A DNA stretch of 64,000 nt from Spongilla lacustris (GCA_949361645.1 OX442436.1:1215179-1279178), one strand, 5' to 3'. Shown: positions 55,501 through 64,000, counted from the first letter of the stretch. A program made the numbers and translations. Notes: generated by a model from the sequence alone, not told the origin.

Positions 55501-57901
55501 TTAGTTGTCAATTTTTCATCCTCTTGTGTGGTGAATAGTTGATAAGGACTGATGAATTTGGAATTATTCTACATCATGGTAATTCCTGTTACACACCACA
55601 AATACTGGAATGACTTAAAGTTTTTTTGTTACTATTTTCAGTTTTTGGAGTCTTATTGTTTAATCTCCAGCTCGTCATCCTTATTTAAGTGCCGTTAGCG
55701 TCTTTAATTAAGGACACGTTTTTAAATATTATATTGCCATGAAGAAGAGTAACTAGGAGCAGCTTATTTCATTTTCCGATTGTACGAAGGTCACTTCTTT
55801 TTCAACCTTGATGTTATATTGTATCAAGAACAGCTAGATTCTACCAACTCGCTCTCTATTTTAGTGATTTTGACAATTATGTATGGTAAAGAGATTTTCA
55901 GAAGGCTGGATGATTTTAAGCATTACTATAGTTCTTGCACTTTGGAAATCAGGCATGTGGTCTATACAGCAATTGAAGTTTCATCATGCTTTGAAAGAAT
56001 CTCATTAATTAAAAATATTGAATTGATTTGGTAGTCATCTCTGACCTCAGTAAGCACAGCTTGCATTGCCACTTTCAACTACTGCTTTTCCATTCAAATG
56101 TTACTGATTCCAACTTGACACCTTCGATTTACCTATAAGGATTTGAGACTAAACGCCCATTGCAGCTCTGCATGCATTTTTCACAATACTTCTAAACTCC
56201 AAGTCACGTGGCAACAGGACAACCAGTAATTAAATATTCGGTACTTGAATGCGTGCAATTTAACAATATCAAACAGCAGGAATAGAAACACAGAGAAAAG
56301 TAAGCCTGTCACTGCTGCGAATTATAGAAAAGAGCCGAAAGAGGCCACTTTTGCCGAAAATGGCCCAGCCAATTGGGCCATTTTCAAAATGTTCAAAAAA
56401 CGAACACACAGGGCACATTTATAAATATGACTGTGATAAAATTAAGTCGTGTGACCAATTCTACTTTTGATCAATGCTAATTGTAGCCACCAGGCTGATG
56501 CCATTGTTTTTATACTTCAACATTGTCATAATGTAAGGACCGTGCTCCTTCAATAAGGATGATTGGAGATTAAACATTAAACAAAATAATTGGAACTCTT
56601 TGTTAATTCAGTTGAAAAATTCCCAATGCAAGCGTTGTCTACTTTGTAGATTGTAATTGTTATTTGGTGTGGCAAATTTACAAGGAATGCACCTACATGT
56701 AATGAAAGTATCAAGGCATATGAGCTACATACCATTTCTTTGGATCTTATATTTCAAGAACAATGTATTGTTTTCGTTCAAATTTTACACATGTATTGCC
56801 CATATGCAAAGCTTTTTAGAGTTTTAAATCACTCTAGGGGCCAAATCCATGGTCTGATAGGTGCTGGTAGATGAGCGTTTCATAGGTACATATTGGTGTA
56901 GGTTAATTGCTCCCTTTAAAAATATACATGCGTGATTTACATAATGTTGTATTATTCCATAGATGGATAGCAATGACCTAGAGGCTCACATCAAAGAGGA
57001 AGGTCTGGTGCAGCATATAGCCTACCTTGCAACCGCCATTAAGACTGCCTCGGGTGGTGTCCATGGAGATGGTGAGGACAGTGGATTGGCTGAGGATAGT
57101 GCCCAGGGTTATTCTCTTGGATATTCCTCCGAAACATATCCACAGGAGAATGTACCTCAGCCTCCACGAAGGATAAAGTCCAGGGGACCTGCACCTAAAG
57201 TTGAACCAGATGGTCTTGGCAATGATATAGATGCATTTGTTACTGATATGATCACAACACAAGTATCTAGCCTCAGGAGTGAACTTGAAAGTACTCTAAC
57301 TAGTGAAGGCAAGAGAAAAGATAGTGAAATTTCTCAGTTAAAACTCCAACTGTCTAATTTTGAAAAGAAGGTTCAAGCTAAAGAGACTGAAAGTGAAGAT
57401 CGTGGTTTTCGTCTTTCGCTTCTGGAGAATGTCAGCTATGATGGTACAATGATATGGAAGATCCCTCAGTTTGCTCAGAGAATGGTTGATGCCCAAAGTG
57501 GAAAGTACACCTCCATCTTCAGCCTCCCCTTCTACACCAGTCGCTATGGTTACAAGCTTTGCCTGAGGCTGTACATCCTTGGGGATGGGATTGGCAAGGG
57601 TACACACATGTCTCTGTTCTTTGTCGTGATGCGTGGAGAGTTTGACAACATTCTTCAATGGCCGTTCACATACAAGGTCACCTTTAGACTTCTCAACCAA
57701 AGTGGTGGGCAGGACATTGTAGACAGCTTCCTCCCTGATCCAATGAGCAGCTCATTCAAGAAACCAAAGACCGACATGAATGTGGCTTCAGGGTGTCCAC
57801 GTTTTGTTTCACTTTCTGATGTCAAAAGTGGAGGATTCATTTCTGACGATACCATCTTCGTCAAGGTCAAAGTGGACACTTCAGCAATGAAGCTCCCCTA
57901 G
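45351..57901 (+). CDS. TRAF-like: TRAF-family adaptor / E3 ligase-like protein, six exons, 475 aa
   Basis: Exons: 45,351-45,529; 46,346-46,397; 46,462-46,566; 48,278-48,349; 48,931-49,011; 56,963-57,901. Their total is 1,428 nt, exactly 476 codons including the TAG, and all junction phases agree. Junctions are GT...AG. The weakest donor is exon 2 (CCAAG|GTCCGT); the others are consensus (GTAGGT, GTAATC, GTAAGT, GTATGT). Domain order is RING, TRAF-type zinc fingers, coiled coil, MATH, as in metazoan TRAFs. TRAFs bind activated TNF-receptor/Toll-type complexes in the cytoplasm and pass the signal toward NF-kB and MAP kinases, in part as ubiquitin ligases. The length is close to TRAF2-like proteins. 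Extra zinc-finger exons could be hidden in the 8-kb last intron, so the model may be short. No orthology to a specific vertebrate TRAF is claimed. Confidence 0.9.
47400..47510 (+). repeat. G-rich tandem repeat and poly(G), TRAF intron 3
   Basis: Units of about 19 bp around GGGGGAGGTATGGCCTTAT, ending in a poly(G) run at about 47,489-47,505. Confidence 0.85.
47750..47825 (+). repeat. Short tandem repeat, about 18 bp, TRAF intron 3
   Basis: Four units around CCAATGGCCTGGGCACT, slightly diverged. Confidence 0.75.
48278..49011 (+). CDS. TRAF-like: TRAF exons 4-5: TRAF-type zinc fingers
   Basis: Exon 4 (24 codons, acceptor CTTTCCCTTCAG, donor GCG|GTAAGT) reads SHVESCGYEVKKCPMCSTQV. Exon 5 (27 codons, acceptor CCTCTTATTCAG, donor AAG|GTATGT) reads MENHMAMCPKATRQCPLYGL, then GCQHDAK. 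Both show the C-x-x-x-x-x-x-C-P and H-x-x-x-C spacing of TRAF zinc fingers, and both are phase 0. These small exons lie between repeats and would be missed by ORF calling alone. Confidence 0.88.
48420..48485. repeat. Fragment of the fold-back family at 49.1-49.9 kb
   Basis: TTAGTTTGTTCAACTGTATC followed by TTTGCAACGGATGACATTAA resembles 49,588-49,650 (GTAGTTTGTTCAACTGTATC...). It lies in TRAF intron 4. Confidence 0.55.
48556..48720 (+). repeat. 25-bp minisatellite, about 7 copies, TRAF intron 4
   Basis: Unit GAAGATATGGCTGGGGTCCA plus GGTGT repeated about seven times; the last three carry GAAGACATGG. Minus-strand ORFs (PGPQPYLHTWTPAISSHLD) are artefacts. Confidence 0.92.
49142..49946. mobile_element. 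Fold-back element FB1 in TRAF intron 5 (805 bp)
   Basis: Arms 49,142-49,521 and 49,563-49,946 are inverted copies, about 85% identical by eye, with a loop of about 41 bp. Termini are TTGGGACAGTGTCCAGCAAA on the left and TTTGCTGGACACTGTCCCATT (in halves) on the right. A 7-bp direct repeat TAATTAT flanks it (49,135-49,141 and 49,947-49,953). No ORF. Non-autonomous long-TIR DNA element. Confidence 0.85.
50159..50925. mobile_element. Fold-back element FB2 in TRAF intron 5, 9-bp target duplication (767 bp)
   Basis: The left end TAGCCTTGTCCCCAGGCC and the right end GGCCTGGGGACGAGTCTA are inverted. The arms extend inward about 350 bp each and leave a short central spacer near 50,530-50,580. The 9-bp word ATGAAGGTG flanks it exactly (50,150-50,158 and 50,926-50,934). 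Long TIRs with a 9-bp duplication are the hallmark of Mutator-like (MULE) elements, so a MULE-derived non-autonomous element is my inference. A poly(C) tract is inside the left arm (50,328-50,343). Confidence 0.88.
50935..55655. other. TRAF intron 5, no gene seen
   Basis: Intronic sequence, AT-rich. ORFs at 51,683-52,027, 52,380-52,586, 52,788-53,060, 53,937-54,306 and 54,936-55,301 have no motifs or coding character. Nothing else supportable. Confidence 0.5.
55657..56580. mobile_element. Possible TIR element in TRAF intron 5
   Basis: GTTTAATCTCCAGCTCGTCA followed by TCCTTATT (about 55,660-55,687) is matched in inverted orientation by AATAAGGATGATTGGAGATT then AAAC (about 56,553-56,576). The ends are about 28 bp with a 2-bp gap. 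The interior has no coding domain; the 84-codon frame 55,780-56,034 shows no motif. Confidence 0.5.
56963..57901 (+). CDS. TRAF-like: TRAF terminal exon: coiled coil and MATH (TRAF-C) domain
   Basis: Acceptor TTATTCCATAG. Residues about 164-250 of the protein form a polar linker (EEGLVQHIAYLATAIK; PQPPRRIKSRGPAPKVEP). About 250-315 is a heptad-type coiled coil (VSSLRSELESTLTSEGKRKD; SEISQLKLQLSNFEKKVQ). About 318-473 is MATH: YDGTMIWKIPQF, FYTSRYGYKLCLRLYILGDG, THMSLFFVVMRGEFDNILQW, PFTYKVTFRLLNQSG, SSSFKKPKTDMNVASGCPRF, ISDDTIFVKVKVD. All the landmarks of TRAF2/3-type MATH domains are present and the frame is intact. The coiled coil plus MATH normally trimerise and bind receptor peptides. 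Stop at 57,899-57,901. Confidence 0.93.
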   Translation: MDSNDLEAHIKEEGLVQHIAYLATAIKTASGGVHGDGEDSGLAEDSAQGYSLGYSSETYPQENVPQPPRRIKSRGPAPKVEPDGLGNDIDAFVTDMITTQVSSLRSELESTLTSEGKRKDSEISQLKLQLSNFEKKVQAKETESEDRGFRLSLLENVSYDGTMIWKIPQFAQRMVDAQSGKYTSIFSLPFYTSRYGYKLCLRLYILGDGIGKGTHMSLFFVVMRGEFDNILQWPFTYKVTFRLLNQSGGQDIVDSFLPDPMSSSFKKPKTDMNVASGCPRFVSLSDVKSGGFISDDTIFVKVKVDTSAMKLP

Positions 57902-58650
57902 CCCAGGTGCAATACTTCCAATATCTAACACCACTAATATGCCAGTGGGATACTTGGGGTCGTGCAACAGAGCCTGCATGTGCAATTATGACCTGCTCTT
58001 TAGCAAACCAGAGAGCTTACAATCATCGTACAAACATGCACAGCGAATATACTTTGACAAAACTAAAAATGTGGACATACACAGTGGATTTTTGGATAAA
58101 AATACTATCTTTGGAAAATAATTTGTTCCATAACTTTAAAATACCTTTTCAGACAATAATTTGTTCCTTATTCTTTTTTAAAATTTTAATAATAATCTTG
58201 GAAAAACAAGGCGTTGTGAAAGAAAAACAAAACATAACTACACTACATCAATTTTGTTAATATGAGCAAATATTATTATTGATCATTATTGATTTTAGTG
58301 CACAATATATACACTGCTTTCTATATTTAGCTGTGTCAAAAAAAATATTCGCTGTGCATGTTTATATGGCGACTGTAAGCTCTCTGGTATACAAAAGGGC
58401 AGGTCATAATTGTACATGTATGGTATCTGGTGAAGGTTAATATGGTTGAACATTCAAAAATTATAGTAGTAGTAGTCTTATTTATCAGTCCAAGATAAAA
58501 AAAAAAATTTAAAATATTTATAAAAAATATAAATCAAAACAAAAAAAGTGTAAATAAACAAAAAAAAGCTACATGTAGGTGTTATTATTTTAGAAGTGTC
58601 CCACTGGCATGTCAGGGGTGTCTGAGATATTGGAGTATTGCACCAGGCTT
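57902..58650. repeat. Inverted repeat forming the proximal 3' UTR of the TRAF-like gene
   Basis: The left arm starts at the base after the stop codon (CCCAGGTGCAATACTTCCAA at 57,902) and runs to about 58,075. The right arm is in two pieces. The part 58,315-58,430 (GCTGTGCATGTTTATATGGC; TAAGCTCTCTGGTATACAAA) is inverted relative to 57,975-58,070. The part 58,592-58,650 (TTGGAGTATTGCACCAGGCT) is inverted relative to 57,902-57,960. An AT-rich stretch of about 150 bp separates the two pieces. It looks like a fold-back element, and the transcript could form a long hairpin. Confidence 0.8.
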
Positions 58651-58659
58651 GTGGTGCGA

Positions 58660-59420
58660 AAAACAATCAACTGATTAGAGAATTATTCTGTACTGCTATT
58701 AAATGATTTATCTTGTTTTAATTTTTTTTTGTTCATGTAAACACAACAGAAATGTTGATGTCGCCACAATATTCATTGTGTGTACTTATAGCCACAAAAG
58801 AATAAAATTAAGTCGACCACAGTGCTCTCTATAGCTAGCTACAGCATTGTCCTGTGGCTCTATAGTCCATTCATTCTGTGTGCAAATTAATCATCCAAAG
58901 AGCCTGATACCCTCTGGTACAAGTGGAGGGTTCGTGAGAGGAAGGACCAGTGTAACCTGGAAGTCAATTTGATATCCACAAGGCATGAGAAGATACCTGG
59001 TTTGAAGCAATGAAGGCAGATTGGCAGGACGAACGCTACTAAAGCTTGAAATTACTAAGATCATCACAGTCAGGCAGACTTTTTCAAATAAACTGGAACT
59101 GGTACATGAGAGGAAGGAGCAATGTGCACAAGTTTGCAAGCTTGAAATTTAGCACACTTGTAATTCAAAAGGTTATATTATGTATAACCAGACTTAATGT
59201 ACCTTACAGCTGTTTGTTGCTAAGAAGTACAGCTGCTAGTAGAGTTGTAAAATTAAAGCTGCATTGCTTCCAATTGCAAGTAATACAAAATGCATTTTAT
59301 CATATAACAATTTAAATTGGCCAAGCATATTAATAATAATTATAGTGACTGTCCATCAAACTCTGCTGCTCCATCAGTTGAAGCAGTGTTACCACCTAAT
59401 TTTAACATCATCCCTGTTCT
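58660..59420. other. No gene seen; distal 3' flank of TRAF
   Basis: Contains AATAAA at 58,801, a possible polyadenylation signal for the TRAF-like transcript, and AT-rich sequence. Short ORFs have no motifs. Confidence 0.4.
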
Positions 59421-60082
59421 TTCTCCAAGCTAACAGGGGCAGGCCCCACAGGCTTGCGTATTCAACATCTGATTGACGCAGCTGAAGTCCCATTATCATG
59501 CTCAATCCTCTTTTAAAGGCAGTTGTCAACATCCTTGCTGCTGGTAGAGCTCCGTCCATGATATCAGCCTAGGTAACCTCACGGCTTTGGTGAAGTCGAA
59601 GGTAAGGTTGTACTATGGATATTTGCACTATCGTGGTGGGAGAAGCCCTTCGCCGTCTTACAGGGAAGTGTATGTGTGCATTAGTGAGGGTTAAGGCTTC
59701 TTTTTCCAACCATACCAGTTTGGGGTGGCATGTCCTATGGGAGCTGAAAAGGCTGCACATGATCTGAGGGCTTGTATGGAAGAGCACTAAATGAAAGAGA
59801 ACTTAACAGTTTTGAAAGTGGACATGAAGAATGCCTTTAATATGGTGTTCCGTCCTCTCAGAGTGTGCCAAACACTTCCCTGAGCTCTGCCCATGGGCTC
59901 ATTCATGTTATATATATAGCCAGCATCCATTTTTGCAGCACACAATGGGGAATTTGACATCAGAGTGTGGTGTCCAACAAGATGACCCTCTTGACCCCCT
60001 CTTGTTCTCTTTGGTGCTGAACATTCTGGTGGCTGAGATTGCATCTGATGCAGGTTGTGCCCGCCTCTTGTACCATGCTTGG

Positions 60083-60259
60083 TACATGGATGATGGGTGT
60101 GTGGCTGGTACATGGATGATGAGGTTGTTGCTGGTACATGGATGATGGGGTTGTGTACATGGATGATAGGGTTGTGGCTGGTACATGGATGATGGGGTTG
60201 TGGCTGGTACATGGATGATGGGGTTGTGGCTGGTACATGGATGATGGGGTTGTGACTGG
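60083..60259 (+). repeat. 26-bp minisatellite made of the RT active-site (YMDD) codons
   Basis: The word TACATGGATGAT begins at 60,083, 60,109, 60,135, 60,156, 60,182, 60,208 and 60,234: seven copies, all spaced 26 bp except one 21-bp step. The unit GGTACATGGATGATGGGGTT plus GTGGCT encodes YMDDGVVAG. Because 26 is not a multiple of three, the expansion also shifts the frame. Confidence 0.95.
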
Positions 60260-61022
60260 TAAGAAAGTGGTCCTTCCTTGGGCCTCCATGTCAACATACC
60301 TAAAGTCATGGCCTATTGCCACCATCAATGAAGCAGTCCCACCAGCCCAACTTTGAAATCTTAGGGATCCCCATTGGTGACCTGGATTTTTGTACCAGCT
60401 GTATTGCATAGGAGCATAACTTAGCTAAACAACTCATGCTACAGCTCAAGAAAGTAGGCTCACATGACCCTCAAATGCTCCGCACTTGTAGTGGCTTCTG
60501 TAAGCTAGCCCATCTGGCTTGGGCTACACCACCATCCCTCTCTCCCTCAATGCACTTGAGCTCTTTGACATTGATGTTAGAATCTGCGTGTCTCAAAGTA
60601 CATCAGTAGACATGACAGACCTCTCCTGGAAACAGGCCCAGCTGAGCCTCAGTAGAGGTGGCTTGGGCCTGCGGTCTCTCATGCTTCATGCACCAGCTGC
60701 TTATATTGCCTCTGTTTGTTCATCTGGGTATGGCCACCAATCACACACCCACCTTGCGTGTTGCTCCTTCTGAAACAATTTCACTGGACTCCATCCTCAC
60801 TTCCCCTTTGGGGCAAAAGGCACTATCATCAAAATTGGATGATTTACAATTTCATGCCCTATTCAATTTCTCCTCAGTGGCTGATAGGGCACGCCTACTT
60901 TCCATCTCTGCCCCTCATTCTTCATCATGGCTTTCAGTTGTCCCCTCAGAAGGTCTTGGCCTCCACTTTGAACCAAACCAGTACCATGTTTCTCTCAGAT
61001 GGTGGCTTGGCTTAGACACTTC

Positions 61023-61409
61023 CAGGGGCGGATCCAGGAATTAGGAAAGGGGGGGGCACAGTTTGAGGCGCCGCCCCGGGGAGGGTGCGGGAGGGGCAGG
61101 GGCGGATACAGGATTTTAGGCAAGGGGGGGTTGTTAATGAATAATAAGACGAGCGGGGGGGGGGGGGGGGGGGGGGGGGGTGCTGTCCGTTTACAGCCGA
61201 TTCTACGAGCGGGGGGGGGGGGGGGGGGGGGGGTGCTGTCTGCTTTCGGCCGATTCTACGAGCAGGGGGGGGGGGGGGGGGGCCGGGGGGTGCTGTCCGC
61301 CTGTTGCTAACCGCGGCACAGTTTTGTGCGGTTATAATCGCACGCGGTACGCAAAATACACTCATGAATATTTAATGAGTCGTCCGAAAGGGGGAGGCAC
61401 GTGCCCCTG

Positions 61410-61443
<34 letters not shown>

Positions 61444-61456
61444 TAGATCCGCCCCA
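61023..61456. mobile_element. GGGGCGGATCC-type non-autonomous element inserted in the LINE
   Basis: The left end CAGGGGCGGATCCAGG and right end CTAGATCCGCCCCAG are inverted. It splits the LINE coding sequence between LDT and SGG. GACACTTC precedes it and GAC-TTC follows it, consistent with an 8-bp hAT-type target duplication that later lost two bases. A second internal copy of the end motif (GGGGCGGATACAGGATTTTA) is at 61,099-61,118. The interior is dominated by poly(G) and poly(C) tracts (61,157-61,180; 61,212-61,233; 61,266-61,290; 61,414-61,442). Confidence 0.75.
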
Positions 61457-61631
61457 GACTTCAGGTGGCTCACGGTGTTCCCTTTGCCCATATTCCATCC
61501 TGGATCCCCTAGGCCACCCAGCTACCTCATGCAAATGAGGGGGAGATATTGTGCATTGTCATAACTTGTTGAGGGATGTTATTGCTGATTCTTGTCGTTT
61601 GGCACACTTAAGTGTCAAAGTTAAGTAGGCA

Positions 61632-61905
61632 ATAACCTGACCCCAGATCATGACCACACACCTGACCCCAACACACCTGACCCCAGATCATGACCACACA
61701 CCTGACCCCAACACACCTGACCCCAGATCATGACCACACACCTGACCCCAGATCATGACCACACACCTGACCCCAGATCATGACCACACACCTGACCCCA
61801 GATCATGACCACACACCTGACCCCAGATCATGACCACACACCTGACCCCAGATCGTGACCACACACCTGACCCCAGATCATGACCACACAGATCATGACC
61901 ACACA
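61632..61905 (+). repeat. 25-bp minisatellite derived from a second LINE coding motif
   Basis: About 10 units of CCTGACCCCAGATCATGACC plus ACACA, with an early CCAACACA variant. It begins in AATAACCTGACCCCAGATCA (NNLTPDHDH) and ends into the ADVLVLK codons at 61,915. It therefore grew inside the LINE region that in related copies reads ...DHxxTRPADVLVPNW. Confidence 0.93.
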
Positions 61906-62275
61906 CCACTGGCAGATGTTCTTGTCCTCAAGGCAAGCCAGCAGCATTTGACTTTTCAGTGACCTCACCGCTTATATCACTTAACATGTCAGAAGCGGGA
62001 GTGTCTTCAGGAGCAGCTGCCGAGGCCTCTGAGATAAGGAAGCATAGCAGTAATGATGGCAAGTGTGGAGATCTAGGATGGGTTTGTATCCCTTTGGTTG
62101 TTGGAGACCTATGGTGCGTGGGGTCAAGAGACTGTGAAGAGTTTTGCTCAGTTGACATCACGGCTGGCAATCACCTGCTCCAAGCCAAAGCCTGTCATCA
62201 AATGCAACCTATATGGCAGACTAAACACCTGCCTTGTGCGATCAGTATCGGCCATCCTTAGTACGATTGAGCCCC

Positions 62276-62419
62276 TTTGAACTGTTCTCTGTTACTTGCT
62301 AGCTGTATTGTCTTATATACAATAATAATAAACGTTATCGATAAATAATCATACATACATGTATATATATATACACCGAATAAAACTCTAGAATATAAAA
62401 TTACACAAATGTGAAATAC
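62276..62419. other. Junction between two tail-to-tail LINE copies
   Basis: AT-rich spacer with ACAATAATAATAAACGTT and (TA)n around 62,365. It is probably the 3' ends of both copies meeting. Confidence 0.5.
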
Positions 62420-63425
62420 CTACACTAAGAATTCATTGCCTGGACCACCATTATAGCCTGCACACCTTGTTAACAGAGCTTTAGCATTTGCCCTCACCAG
62501 AGTTATGCTAAGTCTCCCATAGAATCGGGTGATAGCCTGAGATTTGGAACAACGCAGCTGAGAAGCTAAATGTGATCCGAGCCTGGATAGTGTATGCTTG
62601 GCTTCCAATCCCCAGCATCCATACTGTTCTACAGCAAGGGGGATACATACCCAACCATTTACAATGGCTGTTCTGCTGCATATGCATACATACCAAGCTG
62701 TCCGGGTAAAACTTCGGCATTGAGAGCATGGTGATGTGACAGTAAGGTCAAGTGCAGCTGGCTTGCCTAATGACCAATTAGGAATCAGAACATCAGCTGG
62801 CCGTGTCCTGCTCTTCTCCGATCCCCATCCACTGCCTATCTCTAGCATGTGCAGTTGACAGTGCTCTATGAGAACTCTTTTAAGCTGTTGTGGCATGTAT
62901 CACGTTCGCAGGTCAAGGTGGTCCAGTGAATGGACCCCAAAACCTAACCACCAATTCAAGCAATTTGAATTCATTGGGCTCAAGGTGGGACTGTGATCCA
63001 GGTGAGGGTATTACAGATAACCAAGCTGAAGCCATGAGGTGATGATAGAGACTGTAGACGAGCTTTATCAGGTATGGAGGCAGAGTTATACAGTTCCATG
63101 AGCTGATGGTCTTCGAGCTTTGAAGACAGAACCCTTTGCCCATGTGCTGTGTCAGTGATATTATCGGCTGAGATTGTGTTTGATGGAGAAAGGATGGCAT
63201 TATAGAGCTGGATTGAATGATTGAGGTGCCGGTCATTTGTAATTCCCTGGCCAGATGCACTCAAAGAGGCTATGTAAGCAGCTGAGGAATGATGTGACAA
63301 GGAACGAAAGCCTACTCCCCTACTGAGGCTTAACTGGGCCTGTAACCACTCCTTGTCTGTTGTGTCAACAGAAGCTGGTAAATTTTGAAAAGCATTGGTG
63401 GACGTCATCACCATACCCCTTCAAC
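62420..63425 (-). pseudogene. LINE family A relic, minus-strand copy
   Basis: Minus-strand frame 63,414-62,980: FQNLPASVDTTDKEWLQAQL, SLSRGVGFRSLSHHSSAAYI, SKLEDHQLMELYNSASIPDK. Frame 62,896-62,420: EKSRTRPADVLIPNWSLGKP, AALDLTVTSPC, NGWVCIPLAVEQYGCWGLEA, FYGRLSITLVRANAKALLTR. A piece between them is deleted or frameshifted (about 62,900-62,980, where the Cys/His motif should be). The RT core is absent at its 5' end. It preserves the RTRPADVLIPNW motif without expansion, unlike the plus-strand copy. Confidence 0.85.
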
Positions 63426-64000
63426 TGCTTAGAGCTCAAGGTAGCCTTTTGTTATCTTTGTTACAAACCCATAAGTCAACATCCTCTGGCAAGTATGTAA
63501 TTTCTGCCCTTCAACCTAATTAAGATGAAACTGCAGTCAACCTAATTAAGATGAAACTGCAGTTGTTCAAGGGGGTGACAGCATTGAGGAAGTAAAATGA
63601 AATTGATTTATGGTTATCAGTGCAAATGTATCAGTTTATGATTTAGTTTTAGACTGATCTATACCTCCATTCTTGGTAGCAGAAGCATTGAATGGTCAAA
63701 TAGTGTTTACGTAATGTTCTTTTGTTAAATTTAGACATTCCCTTTGCATTCTATGATATAATATGTTATCACTGTACCACCCCTTGGCAGGTGATGTCAC
63801 CACTAGGCAGGATACTTTCATTAAGCAGGTTTGATGAACACCAATGGACGGACATCTTATATTCAAGTGCCTCTGGAATCAGTACAGGTGCAGAATTAAG
63901 TGCCGTATCACGGTAGGCCCTTTTACAGGTCAGGTGGCTTCATGCCTTTGCATGTGTAAGGAACAGCTCTGTATCAAATGTGGCAAGCAGCCTTTAGCCA
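63426..64000. other. No supportable gene; one 26-bp tandem duplication
   Basis: CAACCTAATTAAGATGAAAC plus TGCAGT occurs twice in tandem at 63,512-63,563. The open frame 63,722-63,916 shows no motif. Confidence 0.5.

Larger units (their letters stand above)
59430..62275 (+). pseudogene. LINE family A polyprotein relic (RT to C-terminus)
   Basis: Plus-strand pieces in RT order: GNLTALVKS (59,570), EALRRLTGKCMCALVRVKA (59,645), YQFGVACPMGAEKAAHDLRA (59,720), LKVDMKNAFNMVF with the first catalytic Asp (59,815), SECAKHFPELCPWAHSCYIY (59,860). Next are SECGVQQDDPLDPLLFSLVL (59,961) and AWYMDDG with the YMDD box (60,077). Beyond the RT: QAQLSLSRGGLGLRSLMLHA (60,630), SKLDDLQFHALFNFSSVADR (60,830), WWLGLDTS (61,000), then after an inserted element GGSRCPFC. 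The C-terminus has ADVLVLK, GAAAEASEIRKHSSN and DLGWVCIPLVVGDLW (61,915-62,100). It is broken by stops, frameshifts, two in-gene minisatellites and one insertion. Confidence 0.88.

Noticed and set aside
61180..61446. ORFs rich in Gly or Pro
   Set aside because: They translate poly(G)/poly(C) tracts inside the inserted element.

Overview
This is a eukaryotic window, almost certainly from an invertebrate animal. It holds a six-exon TRAF-type signalling gene with consensus splice sites, relics of Ty3/gypsy, BEL/Pao and LINE-like retroelements, terminal-inverted-repeat DNA elements, and an unusually heavy load of minisatellites and poly(C)/poly(G) tracts. The frequent ACATGTA words and the retroelement protein signatures fit a marine invertebrate. 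A sponge is my best guess and a cnidarian the second, but this is inference only.

Layout. 1-1150: an inverted-repeat element filled with a minisatellite; a second copy lies at 26.2-27.7 kb. 1.2-2.25 kb and 10.8-19.1 kb: blocks of one mosaic repeat family, three of which carry the N-terminal part of a LINE-like ORF, plus a 1.1-kb, 42/45-bp minisatellite with higher-order structure. 2.3-7.6 kb: a minus-strand gypsy relic (protease, RT, RNase H, integrase) split by a GC-richer 2.6-kb insert that encodes a SET-like protein. 7.7-9.6 kb: a BEL/Pao relic on the same strand that has lost its RT core. 19.3-25.0 kb: about four tandem 1-1.4-kb units, one of which has spawned a 28-copy minisatellite. 28-36 kb: mostly non-coding, with candidate host exons (29.77, 31.33-31.79, 10.1-10.3 kb) and a scrambled proline dehydrogenase pseudogene (34.7-35.15 kb). 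36-44.3 kb: gypsy and LINE fragments, a perfect 125-bp-arm hairpin, and a LINE C-terminal ORF open for about 506 codons. 44.3-45.1 kb: an hAT-like non-autonomous element. 45.35-57.9 kb: the TRAF-like gene, whose 8-kb last intron holds two large fold-back elements and whose 3' flank is another inverted repeat. 59.4-63.4 kb: two tail-to-tail copies of one LINE family.

The most striking pattern is minisatellites arising in place from short segments of mobile or duplicated sequence. Examples are the RT active-site box of the 59.4-62.3-kb LINE (seven 26-bp copies of the YMDD codons), a second coding motif in the same LINE, a proline-rich stretch in the SET cassette, and the 23-kb array whose single-copy progenitor is visible in the neighbouring tandem unit. 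The only apparently intact host gene is the TRAF-like gene (predicted 475 aa). Most other coding potential is decayed mobile-element sequence. Boundaries of repeats were set by eye.
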